Shown here one piece after another: positions 40,917 to 48,745 of a DNA stretch of 48,745 nucleotides (its first letter is position 1; each line of letters begins with the position of its first letter). Where the stretch lies: positions 1-48,745 of the forward strand of contig CAMWTK010000010.1 of NCBI GenBank assembly GCA_947177175.1. Reading direction: 5' to 3'. The stretch comes from an uncultured Treponema sp. (GTDB taxonomy: Bacteria; Spirochaetota; Spirochaetia; Treponematales; Treponemataceae). Below the pieces are notes generated by a model that saw only the letters and a program-made list of their open reading frames with translations, was not told where the DNA came from and did not search any database. The position numbers and the translations under genes were made by a program.

Positions 40917-41498
40917 ATGAAAGTCATGCTTTTTAACGGCAGCCGCCGCGAGGACGGTTGCACTTACACGGCGTTGCGGCTTGTTGCCGACGAGTTGAAC
41001 GCGAACGGCATTGAGACGGAGTTGTTCTGGGTGGGCGGCCGTGCGCTGACGGGCGAAATGGATGCCATGGTGAACGAGGCGGTCGAAAAAATACAGGCGG
41101 CTGACGGCGTGGTGTTCGGGTCGCCGGTGTATTATGCGTCGGCAAGCGGCGAGATAACGGCGTTTTTGGATCGGTTGTACTGGCAGGGCGAAAAATTCCT
41201 GCGCTTTAAGCCTGCGGCGGCGGTCGTCTCTGCGCGACGTGGCGGCACGACGGCGGCTTTGGACGTGCTGAACAAATACATCACGTATGCGCAGCAGCCG
41301 GTTGTTACGTCGCGGTACTGGAACATGGTGCACGGCGCGACTCCCGAGGACGTGCTCAAAGACGAAGAGGGTGTGCAGGTGATGAAAACGCTCGGGCGCA
41401 ACATGGCGTGGCTGCTCAAATCGATTGAGGCGGGCAAGCGCGCGGGCGTGGCTCAGCCGGAGGCCGAGAAAAAAATCTTTACGAATTTCATCCGGTAA
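40917..41498 (+). CDS. NADPH-dependent FMN reductase / flavodoxin-fold protein
   Basis: The 193-residue protein belongs to the flavodoxin-like reductase family: FNGSRREDGCTYTAL binds the FMN phosphate and VFGSPVYYASASGEITAFLD the ring, with AAVVSARRGGTTAALDVLNK after it. Such proteins reduce flavin, quinones or nitro-compounds; the substrate is not evident. GCGAGGTGG precedes ATG 40917. It lies between membrane and lipoprotein genes with no clear functional link. Confidence 0.85.
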   Translation: MKVMLFNGSRREDGCTYTALRLVADELNANGIETELFWVGGRALTGEMDAMVNEAVEKIQAADGVVFGSPVYYASASGEITAFLDRLYWQGEKFLRFKPAAAVVSARRGGTTAALDVLNKYITYAQQPVVTSRYWNMVHGATPEDVLKDEEGVQVMKTLGRNMAWLLKSIEAGKRAGVAQPEAEKKIFTNFIR

Positions 41499-41510
41499 TT
41501 TTGGGGCGGT

Positions 41511-43778
41511 ATGAGTCGATTGTTCCGCGCCGTCCTGCTGTGCGCCTGTTCGCTGCTGGTCTCCTGCGTCTCCGCCACGTCTGGCGTTCCTGCCGGGAGC
41601 GGCGGGCAGGAAATCGTGCGGCTCGCTCCCGGCGTTCGTGCCGAAATGCTGGACGCTTCGTTTTGGATTACCCGCGCAAAAAAACCGTACCGTATCATGA
41701 TGACCAAAGCGCAGATCGCGCAGTGGAACGAGCAGATTATGCAGCAGTCAATGGCGGCGGGCGACAATTCATTTTTTGTGCACGATTTGCGCCGCTTTGA
41801 CCGGGTTGCGTCGTCTGCTGACATCCGCAAATTCATGGTGCGCTACAATCCGGCGCACCCGTGGTACAAAAAGAAAGACGGCGAGCCGTACCGGCTTACA
41901 GCGGACGACTGGCGCGCGCTGTATACGGCAATGCACTTTGCGCCGCTCGGCGACTTTGCGTATTTTTCGGGCGCGCAGAAGGCGGCGGGGGTCGCGTCGC
42001 AGGATTTTCCCGTGCGCAAGGCGGTGACGGTGCGGCGATCTGACTTGCGGCTCGTTCCCGACGATACGCTGTATACGAACGACGACGCGTATTGGTACGA
42101 CGATTCGGCGCAGAATTCGGGCGTGCTGATGAACGAACCCGTCCTCGTGCTGTGGGAAAGCAGCGACGGCTTATGGCTGTACGTGCGGACGAATTACTGC
42201 ACGGGCTGGATTCACCGCGCGGACGTGGCGTTCTGCGACGACGACCAGTTTTTGCGCTATTTTGACTATGCCGCGCAGGCGCAGGACCGTTTCATCACGA
42301 TTACGGCGGATCGGTGCGTCCTGTCCGCGGACTACGCCGTTCTCCCTGACGACCCGGCGTTCGGCGGCATCCCGGAGCTTTTCATGGGAACGTACCTGCA
42401 TACGGTAGACTGGAACGACGAGCGCGTCGCGGGGCAGTTTTTTCAGCGAACGCCGTATGCGTGTTATATCGCCGAGATTCCGTACAAAAAAGCCGACGAG
42501 ACGTTGGGCATCGCGTATGCGGCAATTCCGGCGGGTATCTGCACGGCGGGGTTGCTCGATTACACGACGGCAAACGTGCTCGCGCAGGCATTCAAGCCGC
42601 TCGGCGTTCGCTACGGGTGGGGCGGCATGGCAGATGCGCGGGACTGCTCCGAATACCTCAAGGACATTTTCCGCTGTTTCGGCTTTATGCTCCCGCGCAA
42701 CAGCCGCTCGCAAATGGCAGTGCCCGGAAAAACGGTGTCGTTCGGGGAAAAATCGCCCGCCGCCCGTGCGTCCGCAGTCGGCAGGCTCAATTCCGGCACG
42801 GTAATGGGATTTCCCGGTCATGTGTTTCTGTACCTCGGCGAAGTCGGCGGCAGGCAGTATGCTATCAGCGCGCTCGGCTCGTATTATTTTGACGACCCTC
42901 AGACATCCGACCCGATTGACGCGAATTCGGTGAACGTGAACACGCTCGATATCGTGCGCAAGAACGGCAAGAGCTGGCTCGCAAACCTGACGCAGGCGAA
43001 ATCGTTTGCGGACGACGGCTCGTTCCGTTCGTATGCCGTTCCGCTCGACCCAACATGGAAATACGCGGATTTCTCAAAAATCAGCACGGGCGCGGCAACG
43101 CTGTACCGGGCGCGGACGAACCGGCGCGATATTCTGATCGCCGTGAACGCCGGGCACGGGACAAAGGGCGGCTCGCGGATAAAGACGTATTCCCACCCCG
43201 ACAAGTCGCCCAAACTCACGGGCGGAACGTCGCCGCTCGGCGCGATTGAGTCGATTGCGGTCAGCGGCGGCATGCAGTTTGCCGACGGCACGGGCGAAGC
43301 GGAAGTGACGCTGCGGACGGCGCGGATTGTCAGAACCGAGCTGCTCAGAAACGGCTTTGACGTGCTCCTGCTCCGCGACGGCGACGACGTGCAGCTGGAC
43401 AACATCGCGCGGACGGTCATCAGCAATAACACCGCCGCCATTCATATCGCGCTCCATTACGACGGCGACCGGGAAAAAGACGACAAGGGCTGTTTTTACT
43501 GCGTCATTCCCGAAGCCCTGCATTCGCTCAAAACCGTCAAAAAACAGTGGCAGGAAAGCGAGCGGCTCGGTCAGTGCCTGATTGACGGATTGCGCGCGCA
43601 AGGGGTGCCGATTTACGGCGACGGCACGTTCGAGCAGGATTTGACGCAGACATCGTTCAGCACGATTCCGACGGCGGTCGTGGAATTGGGCAACCAGCAT
43701 ACCAAGACCGACACGGAATCGCTGGAAAAACGCGCAAAGGGCATTGCCGCGGGCGTGATGCAGTTCTTTGCGGAGTGA
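41511..43778 (+). CDS. lipoprotein fusing NlpC/P60 endopeptidase and Amidase_3 domains
   Basis: The 755-residue protein begins with a lipoprotein signal (SLLVSC). Residues ~40-360 hold an N-terminal NlpC-associated part and SH3-like domains (VLVLWESSDGLWLYVRTNYC). The NlpC/P60 domain follows (YGWGGMADARDCSEYLKDIF with Cys379; FPGHVFLYLG with His437). The C-terminal third is an N-acetylmuramoyl-L-alanine amidase (VNAGHGTKGG with Zn ligand His549; AAIHIALHYDGD; TAVVELGN with the catalytic Glu). Both active sites look complete, so one polypeptide could cut both the stem peptide and its link to MurNAc. Acting in the periplasm, it may serve wall turnover or recycling. It is followed by a TPR lipoprotein gene. 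Confidence 0.82.
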   Translation: MSRLFRAVLLCACSLLVSCVSATSGVPAGSGGQEIVRLAPGVRAEMLDASFWITRAKKPYRIMMTKAQIAQWNEQIMQQSMAAGDNSFFVHDLRRFDRVASSADIRKFMVRYNPAHPWYKKKDGEPYRLTADDWRALYTAMHFAPLGDFAYFSGAQKAAGVASQDFPVRKAVTVRRSDLRLVPDDTLYTNDDAYWYDDSAQNSGVLMNEPVLVLWESSDGLWLYVRTNYCTGWIHRADVAFCDDDQFLRYFDYAAQAQDRFITITADRCVLSADYAVLPDDPAFGGIPELFMGTYLHTVDWNDERVAGQFFQRTPYACYIAEIPYKKADETLGIAYAAIPAGICTAGLLDYTTANVLAQAFKPLGVRYGWGGMADARDCSEYLKDIFRCFGFMLPRNSRSQMAVPGKTVSFGEKSPAARASAVGRLNSGTVMGFPGHVFLYLGEVGGRQYAISALGSYYFDDPQTSDPIDANSVNVNTLDIVRKNGKSWLANLTQAKSFADDGSFRSYAVPLDPTWKYADFSKISTGAATLYRARTNRRDILIAVNAGHGTKGGSRIKTYSHPDKSPKLTGGTSPLGAIESIAVSGGMQFADGTGEAEVTLRTARIVRTELLRNGFDVLLLRDGDDVQLDNIARTVISNNTAAIHIALHYDGDREKDDKGCFYCVIPEALHSLKTVKKQWQESERLGQCLIDGLRAQGVPIYGDGTFEQDLTQTSFSTIPTAVVELGNQHTKTDTESLEKRAKGIAAGVMQFFAE

Positions 43779-43788
43779 GGAGACGGAT

Positions 43789-44526
43789 ATGAAGCGGACA
43801 CGGTTTTTTGCGGTGCTTGTCGCCGCGCTTGGTACGGCGGTGCTGTTTGCCGCCTGCTATCGTGACGGGTCGCATCGGCGGGCAGAATCGGAGCGGCTGT
43901 ATCAGGCGGGCTTTACGCTGATGATGGAACGCCGTTATGAGACCGCGCGCGACACGTTTGAAAAAGCGGTGCGGGCGGACAAGACGAACGCGCAGGCATG
44001 GTACGACTTGAGTTTCGTGCTGATGTCGCTCGGGCAGTATGCGAAGGCCGCGCGTGCCGCGCAGAACGCCGCCGTTTGGTATGAACACGCCGCATTGCAT
44101 GACGACAAAATCGCGTTCCGCAATGACGCGCTCGTGCAGGCGGGGGAAGCCTATCTGTGGGGCAGAAAGCCGAAAAAAGCCGCCGCCCAGTTCCAAGCCG
44201 TGTTCGATTTGGATCCTACCGACTATGACACGCTGCTGAACATCGTGGTCACCTATATCCGTTGCGAGCGCGCGGAAGAAGCCGTGCAGTTCTGTGAGAA
44301 AAACATCGCGTCCCACACCGACCCCGCCGCGCTTGCGCCGCTCTATCTGCTGTATGCGGAATGCCGGTACGCGCTCGGCGACGACGAAGCCGCCCTGCGC
44401 GCGCTTGAACGCGCCCAGGAGTCCGCGGCAAAAGCCGCCCGTGCCGACTACGCCGAACGGATAGCCGCCCTGTACGCAAAAATCACCGGCGAAAGCACGG
44501 ACAGCGCGGATTCCGCTGACGACTGA
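43789..44526 (+). CDS. TPR lipoprotein
   Basis: The 245-residue protein has a lipobox (VLFAAC, acylated Cys23) and four to five tetratricopeptide repeats (RLYQAGFTLMMERRYETARD, AWYDLSFVLMSLGQYAKAAR, GEAYLWGRKPKKAAAQFQAV, LYAECRYALGDDEAALRALE). It probably works as a periplasmic scaffold. GAGGAG overlaps the previous stop, and the gene is 10 bases from the amidase gene, which suggests it positions or regulates that hydrolase; this is inference from position. It ends in a Ser/Asp-rich tail. Confidence 0.78.
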   Translation: MKRTRFFAVLVAALGTAVLFAACYRDGSHRRAESERLYQAGFTLMMERRYETARDTFEKAVRADKTNAQAWYDLSFVLMSLGQYAKAARAAQNAAVWYEHAALHDDKIAFRNDALVQAGEAYLWGRKPKKAAAQFQAVFDLDPTDYDTLLNIVVTYIRCERAEEAVQFCEKNIASHTDPAALAPLYLLYAECRYALGDDEAALRALERAQESAAKAARADYAERIAALYAKITGESTDSADSADD

Positions 44527-44593
44527 TTTTGATACGAGTGCGTGTGAAAGCCACGTTTCCGCAACTTTCCCGCGGTCTTTTCGTTCTGTGCCG

Positions 44594-44622
44594 TTGAAAA
44601 TCGGGCGGGTTTGTATTAAAAT
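44594..44622 (+). promoter_or_regulatory. histidine kinase promoter
   Basis: TTGAAA (44594-44599), 17-base spacer, TAAAAT (44617-44622). The leader would be ~73 bases to the ATG at 44702, with a GCCGG/CCGGC hairpin in it. Confidence 0.55.
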
Positions 44623-44701
44623 TGTCGGAAAAAGACAGCGGGCACGATGGATTGCCGGGAGTGGAACGTCCGGCGATTTTCGTGCTGGTGACGGGGCTTG
44701 T

Positions 44702-47700
44702 ATGAGACAGGTGAAATGCTTCAGAATACGGAAATCCGTGCAGGAAATCATCTCGGTGTTGCCGCTCATTGTGGCGGTCATTCTGGTGTTCTGTTGGTAC
44801 ACGGCGCAGAACAGCCGGCGCATGGTGAACCGAAACAAGAATTATGCCGCCGATTCCGCGCACATCAAGGCGGAGCAGATTGACGACGAGCTGAGCAACG
44901 CGCTCCTGCGGATCCGCACGTACTCGTACTTTATCGGGGAAAGCCTTTCTGCCCCGCGCGTGACGGCGCAAATGCTCAAAACAATAGAAGAAAATGTCGT
45001 CTTTGATGCCATCATTTACACTGACCGCAACGGCATGGAGCTTACGTCTGACGGGCGCACGTCCAATGTCAGTAGGCGGGAATTCTTCCGGAAAGGGATT
45101 GCGGGCGAGACGGGAATCGACATCGTGTTCGATCCGTACCTTTTTGATGAAACGATGGCATGTTTCTACACGCCGCTGCGCTATGAAGGGCGCATTATCG
45201 GCGTACTGCGCGGCGTATACTTTGCCGAAGAGTACCTCAAGGACATGCTGGAGACCACGTATTTTGGCGACGCGGCGGACGTTTTTTTGTGTGAGCCGGA
45301 CGGCATGGTCATTGCGAGTTCCAACGGCAAGATATACAGCAAACGCCTCATCGATGCCCTGGTGGGTGACGGCACGATTGACGCGCAGACGGCAGCATCG
45401 GCGGAACATATTTTCAGCGAGGGCGGAAACGGCGCGTTTGTCTGCGGCAAGGGAAGCAAGACGGACAATATCTGCGTCACGAGTCTGCCGCGTTCGGGAT
45501 TCGTGCTTGTGCAGACGTTTCCCAAAAGCGTCACGCAGCGGATGATTAAGGCGGAAAATTTCGTCGGCATTCAGCTGGAAGCGTCGCTCATCGTGCTGTT
45601 TATCGTCTATATCATCATGCTGATTGTCCGTTCCGCCCGCGAAAAGAAACGGCTTGAGGCCGAAAATCAGGACATGAGTTATATCATTGGCGGCATGAAC
45701 ACGCTTTTCACGCGATTTGCCGTCGTCGATATGAAAGAAAAAACGTACCGCTATCTTGCCGGGACGCTGCCCGAGGACGGAAAGATTGCGATCAGCGGAA
45801 AGTACGACCGGCTTGCGGATTATTTCTGCGACATTCTCTACGACCAAAACGACCGCCCCAAATTCGCCGAGGAGATTTCGCTTGCATCGCTCGCCAAAAA
45901 GTTTTCCGACTGCAACGAAGTCCGCATTGAGTGCCGCGTGCTTCACGACGAATGGAATCACATGAACATCATCTGCCTTGAGCGCGACGAAAACGGGAAC
46001 GCCGCAAAGGTGCTTTTTGCGCGGCAGAACACCACCGCATTGAAAGAAAAGGAGCTGAAAATTCAGGCGGAAATGGCGCTCGCAAACCGCAAGGAACGGC
46101 AATACCGCATCGCCATCATGTCGGGCGCGTTCAGCACGTTCGAGTGCAACCTTACGAAAGATTTGATTGAAAGCGACATCGTGCGCACGATGGACGACGG
46201 GCGGCAAATCTCGCTGCTTGAGCGGGCGGGGCTTTCCGCGCCGTGCAAGGCTTCCGAATGCTTCGAAAAATGGAAGCAGTTCGTGCTGGAAGAATCAATG
46301 GAAGACTACAGCGCGACGGTGAACGTGGAGGCGTTGCAACAGCGGTTCGCGCAGGGCGAGGCCGAAGTGGACGTGGACTACTGGGGAAAGGACGGCAGCG
46401 CGGACGGACAAATGTGCGTGCGCCAGTCTTTCATAATGGTGAAGAACGAAAGCGGCGACATCATCGCGATGGTCGTTTCCCGCGACATCACCGAGCAGGT
46501 GCGCCGGCAGCGCGAGCAGACGCAGGCATTGCAGGACGCGCTCATGCAGGCGCAGCACGCCAACAACGCAAAGACGACGTTCCTTTCCAACATGAGCCAC
46601 GACATCCGCACGCCGATGAACGCGATCATCGGCTTTACCACGATCGCGGCAAGCCATATCGACAACAAGGAGCAAGTGAAGGACTGCCTCCAAAAAGTCC
46701 TCTCCTCGAGCAACCACCTTTTGAGCCTCATCAACGACATTCTTGACATGAGCCGCATCGAAAGCGGCAAGGTGCAGATAAAAGAACAGGAATGCAACAT
46801 TTCCGAAATGATGCACAGCCTCGTGAACATCATTCAGCCGCAGGTGAAGGCAAAGCAGCTCGAGCTGTTCATCGACACATTCGAAGTCGTCAACGAAGAC
46901 ATTATCGCCGACGCGCTCAAGATGAACCAGGTGTTCATCAACCTTTTGAGCAACGCGGTCAAATATACGCCCGCGGGCGGCAGCGTCTCGTTCCGCATCA
47001 TGCAGAGAAAGACGTTCCGGCACGGCTGGGGCGACTACACCTTCATCGTCAAGGACAACGGAATCGGTATGTCCGAGGAATTCGTCAAGCACATCTTTGA
47101 ACCGTTCGAGCGCGAATCCACGGTCACGCAGTCGGGCATTCAGGGAACGGGACTCGGCATGGCAATCACCAAGAACATCGTGGAAATGATGAACGGCACG
47201 ATTGAAGTGGAAAGCGAGCAGGGCAAGGGAAGCACGTTCACGGTGGAACTTTCGCTCAGGCTTCAGGACGTGAAGAAAAACGCCGAGCAGCTCAAGGAAC
47301 TTGACGGACTGCGCGCGCTCATCGTGGACGACGACATGAACGTATGCGACAGCGTGAACAAAATGCTGCGGCAGCTGGGCATGCGCTCCGAATGGACGAC
47401 TTCCGGCCGCGAAGCCGTGTACCGCGCGAAGGCGGCGCACGAGGAAAACGACGCGTACCACACTTACATCATCGACTGGCAGATGCCCGAAATGAACGGC
47501 GTTGAGACCGCGCGTAAAATCAGGAATTCCGTCGGAGAGAACGCGCCGATCATCATTCTGACCGCCTACGACTGGACGGACATTGAGGAAGAGGCGCGTG
47601 CGGTGGGCGTGACGGCGTTCTGCGCCAAGCCGCTTTTTATGTCCGACCTCAAGTCCGCGCTGCTCGCCGCGAACAATCCTTCCGCGCAGGAAGAAAGCGA

Positions 47701-48109
47701 TGCCGCGCCATGGACGCTTGAGAATTTCAGCGGCAAGCGCGTGTTGCTCGTGGACGACGTTGACATGAACCGCGAGATTGCGGAAATTATTTTGGAAGAA
47801 GCCGGATTTGTCGTGGAGACCGCGCCCGACGGAACGGATGCCGTGGCGATGGTCGAGCATTCGCCGGAACGCTACTACGACGCAATCCTGATGGACGTGC
47901 AAATGCCGACCATGGACGGCTACGAAGCCACGCGCACCATCCGCAACATGCCGCGCGACGACGTGAAGACCCTGCCGATTATCGCCATGACCGCCAACGC
48001 CATGGACGAAGACAAGGAAGCCGCGCTCAAAAACGGCATGAGCGACCACATCGCCAAGCCGCTTGATATTACCGCGCTCATCTCCGTGCTGAAAAAGTTT
48101 TTGCATTGA
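44702..48109 (+). CDS. hybrid sensor histidine kinase with two receiver domains
   Basis: The 1135-residue protein has membrane segment 1 (EIISVLPLIVAVILVFCW, ~15-32), a periplasmic Cache-type sensor (~33-285, FDAIIYTDRNGMELTSDGRT), segment 2 (ASLIVLFIVYIIMLIV, ~296-311), a PAS-like region, HisKA with His633 in FLSNMSHDIRTPMNAIIGFT, HATPase (NQVFINLLSNAVKYTPAGG, DNGIGMS, GTGLGMAI), receiver 1 (IVDDDMN; Asp925 in IIDWQMPEMNG) and receiver 2 (LVDDVDMN; Asp1065 in LMDVQMPTMDG). Both receivers keep their acidic pocket and Lys. No output domain is present, so an Hpt or separate regulator must follow. Its ligand is unknown. ATG 44702 is the start just before the first membrane segment. Confidence 0.9.
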   Translation: MRQVKCFRIRKSVQEIISVLPLIVAVILVFCWYTAQNSRRMVNRNKNYAADSAHIKAEQIDDELSNALLRIRTYSYFIGESLSAPRVTAQMLKTIEENVVFDAIIYTDRNGMELTSDGRTSNVSRREFFRKGIAGETGIDIVFDPYLFDETMACFYTPLRYEGRIIGVLRGVYFAEEYLKDMLETTYFGDAADVFLCEPDGMVIASSNGKIYSKRLIDALVGDGTIDAQTAASAEHIFSEGGNGAFVCGKGSKTDNICVTSLPRSGFVLVQTFPKSVTQRMIKAENFVGIQLEASLIVLFIVYIIMLIVRSAREKKRLEAENQDMSYIIGGMNTLFTRFAVVDMKEKTYRYLAGTLPEDGKIAISGKYDRLADYFCDILYDQNDRPKFAEEISLASLAKKFSDCNEVRIECRVLHDEWNHMNIICLERDENGNAAKVLFARQNTTALKEKELKIQAEMALANRKERQYRIAIMSGAFSTFECNLTKDLIESDIVRTMDDGRQISLLERAGLSAPCKASECFEKWKQFVLEESMEDYSATVNVEALQQRFAQGEAEVDVDYWGKDGSADGQMCVRQSFIMVKNESGDIIAMVVSRDITEQVRRQREQTQALQDALMQAQHANNAKTTFLSNMSHDIRTPMNAIIGFTTIAASHIDNKEQVKDCLQKVLSSSNHLLSLINDILDMSRIESGKVQIKEQECNISEMMHSLVNIIQPQVKAKQLELFIDTFEVVNEDIIADALKMNQVFINLLSNAVKYTPAGGSVSFRIMQRKTFRHGWGDYTFIVKDNGIGMSEEFVKHIFEPFERESTVTQSGIQGTGLGMAITKNIVEMMNGTIEVESEQGKGSTFTVELSLRLQDVKKNAEQLKELDGLRALIVDDDMNVCDSVNKMLRQLGMRSEWTTSGREAVYRAKAAHEENDAYHTYIIDWQMPEMNGVETARKIRNSVGENAPIIILTAYDWTDIEEEARAVGVTAFCAKPLFMSDLKSALLAANNPSAQEESDAAPWTLENFSGKRVLLVDDVDMNREIAEIILEEAGFVVETAPDGTDAVAMVEHSPERYYDAILMDVQMPTMDGYEATRTIRNMPRDDVKTLPIIAMTANAMDEDKEAALKNGMSDHIAKPLDITALISVLKKFLH

Positions 48110-48200
48110 TAAAGGCTTGCGCTGCCGCGCCGGTTACTACTGTAACAGAAATATATGAGGTTCAGTCTTGCAAAATTCAATGGTTGCGCGTCTGATGAAT

Positions 48201-48745
48201 TTATACTACAGTTATTATATGATTTCGGAAGAACTGAAAATTATCATTAATAGGTTGAATGACCAAGGAAAAATGAATTTCCTTTTGCGCAAATTCAAAC
48301 CACTCGGCATTGGAAATTCCCAAATCCGCCTTTTTCAAATTCGATTCTTCAGTTTTGGCAAATCGTTTTAAAAGCAGCAGCCCTTTCAGCGCAATGTGAT
48401 ACGCTCCGTTTGCATCGGCATCGATTGGCAATTTTGCCTTGCCGCCGAGCTCTTTTTCCTTGCGGCTGTCAAAGAATGTTCCGTCCGCACTTTTTACTGG
48501 CGCGATAATGTAGTCTTCGCCGCTTGCGGCGTTGGAATTTCGCATTTGCAAGACGGATTTGAAATTTCTAAGCATTGCGTCCCAAAAATCGGCGATGACT
48601 TTGCTCGGCTTTTCGTTTTGTTTTAAGTCCGCGCCCATTTCCATAATCGCATCGATTATATTGGTGCCGATTTCAACATCTATGCCGCCCTGCCCGAAAA
48701 TCTTTTTTAATGCGTCGGTCGGATTAACATCCGAATGCGATGTGG
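48201..48745 (-). CDS. cas12a: Cas12a (Cpf1) CRISPR nuclease, C-terminal part, runs off the window
   Basis: The minus-strand frame is open from the window end to TAA at 48201 (~181 codons). It matches the Cas12a C-terminus: VLQMRNSNAASGEDYIIAPV (the Arg at codon 48542-48540 corresponds to the Nuc-domain Arg), GTFFDSR, and IDADANGAYHIALKGLLLLK with the RuvC-III Asp near 48416, then GISNAEWFEFAQK. This closely follows the ends of AsCas12a and FnCas12a as I know them. About 25 extra residues (IHFSLVIQPINDNFQFF...) extend past the usual end. The region is much more AT-rich than the rest of the window. It is the effector of a type V-A CRISPR system; no array or cas4/cas1/cas2 is seen inside the window. 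Confidence 0.95.
   Translation of the reverse strand, partial: TSHSDVNPTDALKKIFGQGGIDVEIGTNIIDAIMEMGADLKQNEKPSKVIADFWDAMLRNFKSVLQMRNSNAASGEDYIIAPVKSADGTFFDSRKEKELGGKAKLPIDADANGAYHIALKGLLLLKRFAKTEESNLKKADLGISNAEWFEFAQKEIHFSLVIQPINDNFQFFRNHIITVV

Noticed and set aside
48110..48200. Cas12a-type CRISPR repeat (GTTACTACTGTAAC hairpin near 48143)
   Set aside because: It occurs once, lacks the TTTCTACT/AGTAGAT-type stem sequence, and no spaced copies follow; it is a chance small palindrome.

Overview
The window comes from a spirochaete, most likely a high-GC member of Treponema. Evidence: two adjacent FlaB-type flagellin core genes followed by flaG, fliD, a small gene and a PilZ gene; several signal-peptide proteins of treponemal type (TPR, SPOR and OmpA proteins, a Phe-terminated outer-membrane barrel); and a P13-like membrane protein. 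Species cannot be named. Most of the DNA is GC-rich with strongly biased codons. The last ~600 bases are clearly more AT-rich.

Layout. 1-707: 3' part of a ChbG/YdjC deacetylase gene. 738-3000 (minus): SPOR protein and a small periplasmic protein. 3128-9354 (plus): one tightly packed operon with a UDP-sugar dehydratase, a DegT aminotransferase and three molybdenum-hydroxylase-type subunits. 9351-10310 (minus): outer-membrane barrel. 10501-14511: anaerobic deoxynucleotide module nrdR-nrdD-(glycyl radical/redoxin)-nrdG. 14581-17137: tRNA(CAT), argF, a periplasmic protein and nrnA. 17220-17466: a helically phased degenerate 10/11-bp repeat array in front of a sigma-like regulator gene, then rdgB. 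19357-25630: flagellar block. 25676-27038: small protein, tsaE, tsaB. 27042-30140 (minus): recA-folK-scpA-scpB. 30237-34164 (minus): rpe followed by a TPR/lipoprotein operon. 34209-35588: a candidate structured RNA and a ParA-Rpn chimera. 35618-36988 (minus): OmpA-like protein. 37071-39991: an aryl-polyene-type ketosynthase and a convergent MIO ammonia-lyase. 40183-44526: membrane protein, FMN-flavoprotein, a fused NlpC/P60-amidase lipoprotein and a TPR lipoprotein. 44702-48109: hybrid histidine kinase. 48201-48745 (minus): C-terminal end of a Cas12a nuclease running off the window.

The most unusual items are these. (1) A class III ribonucleotide reductase whose glycyl-radical domain is missing from NrdD and is encoded by a separately promoted neighbouring gene, fused to a CPNC redoxin domain; with NrdR and NrdG this makes a complete but re-partitioned enzyme system. 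(2) A ParA N-terminal ATPase half joined in frame to an Rpn-type PD-(D/E)XK nuclease, with a possible internal start for a short C-terminal product. (3) About 24 helically phased decamers upstream of a sigma-like gene. (4) A Cas12a gene end with no adaptation genes next to its 3' end. Several promoters lie so close to start codons (rdgB, the 88-aa gene, rpe) that leaderless or near-leaderless mRNAs are likely.

All identifications rest on reading motifs by eye. No database search was possible.
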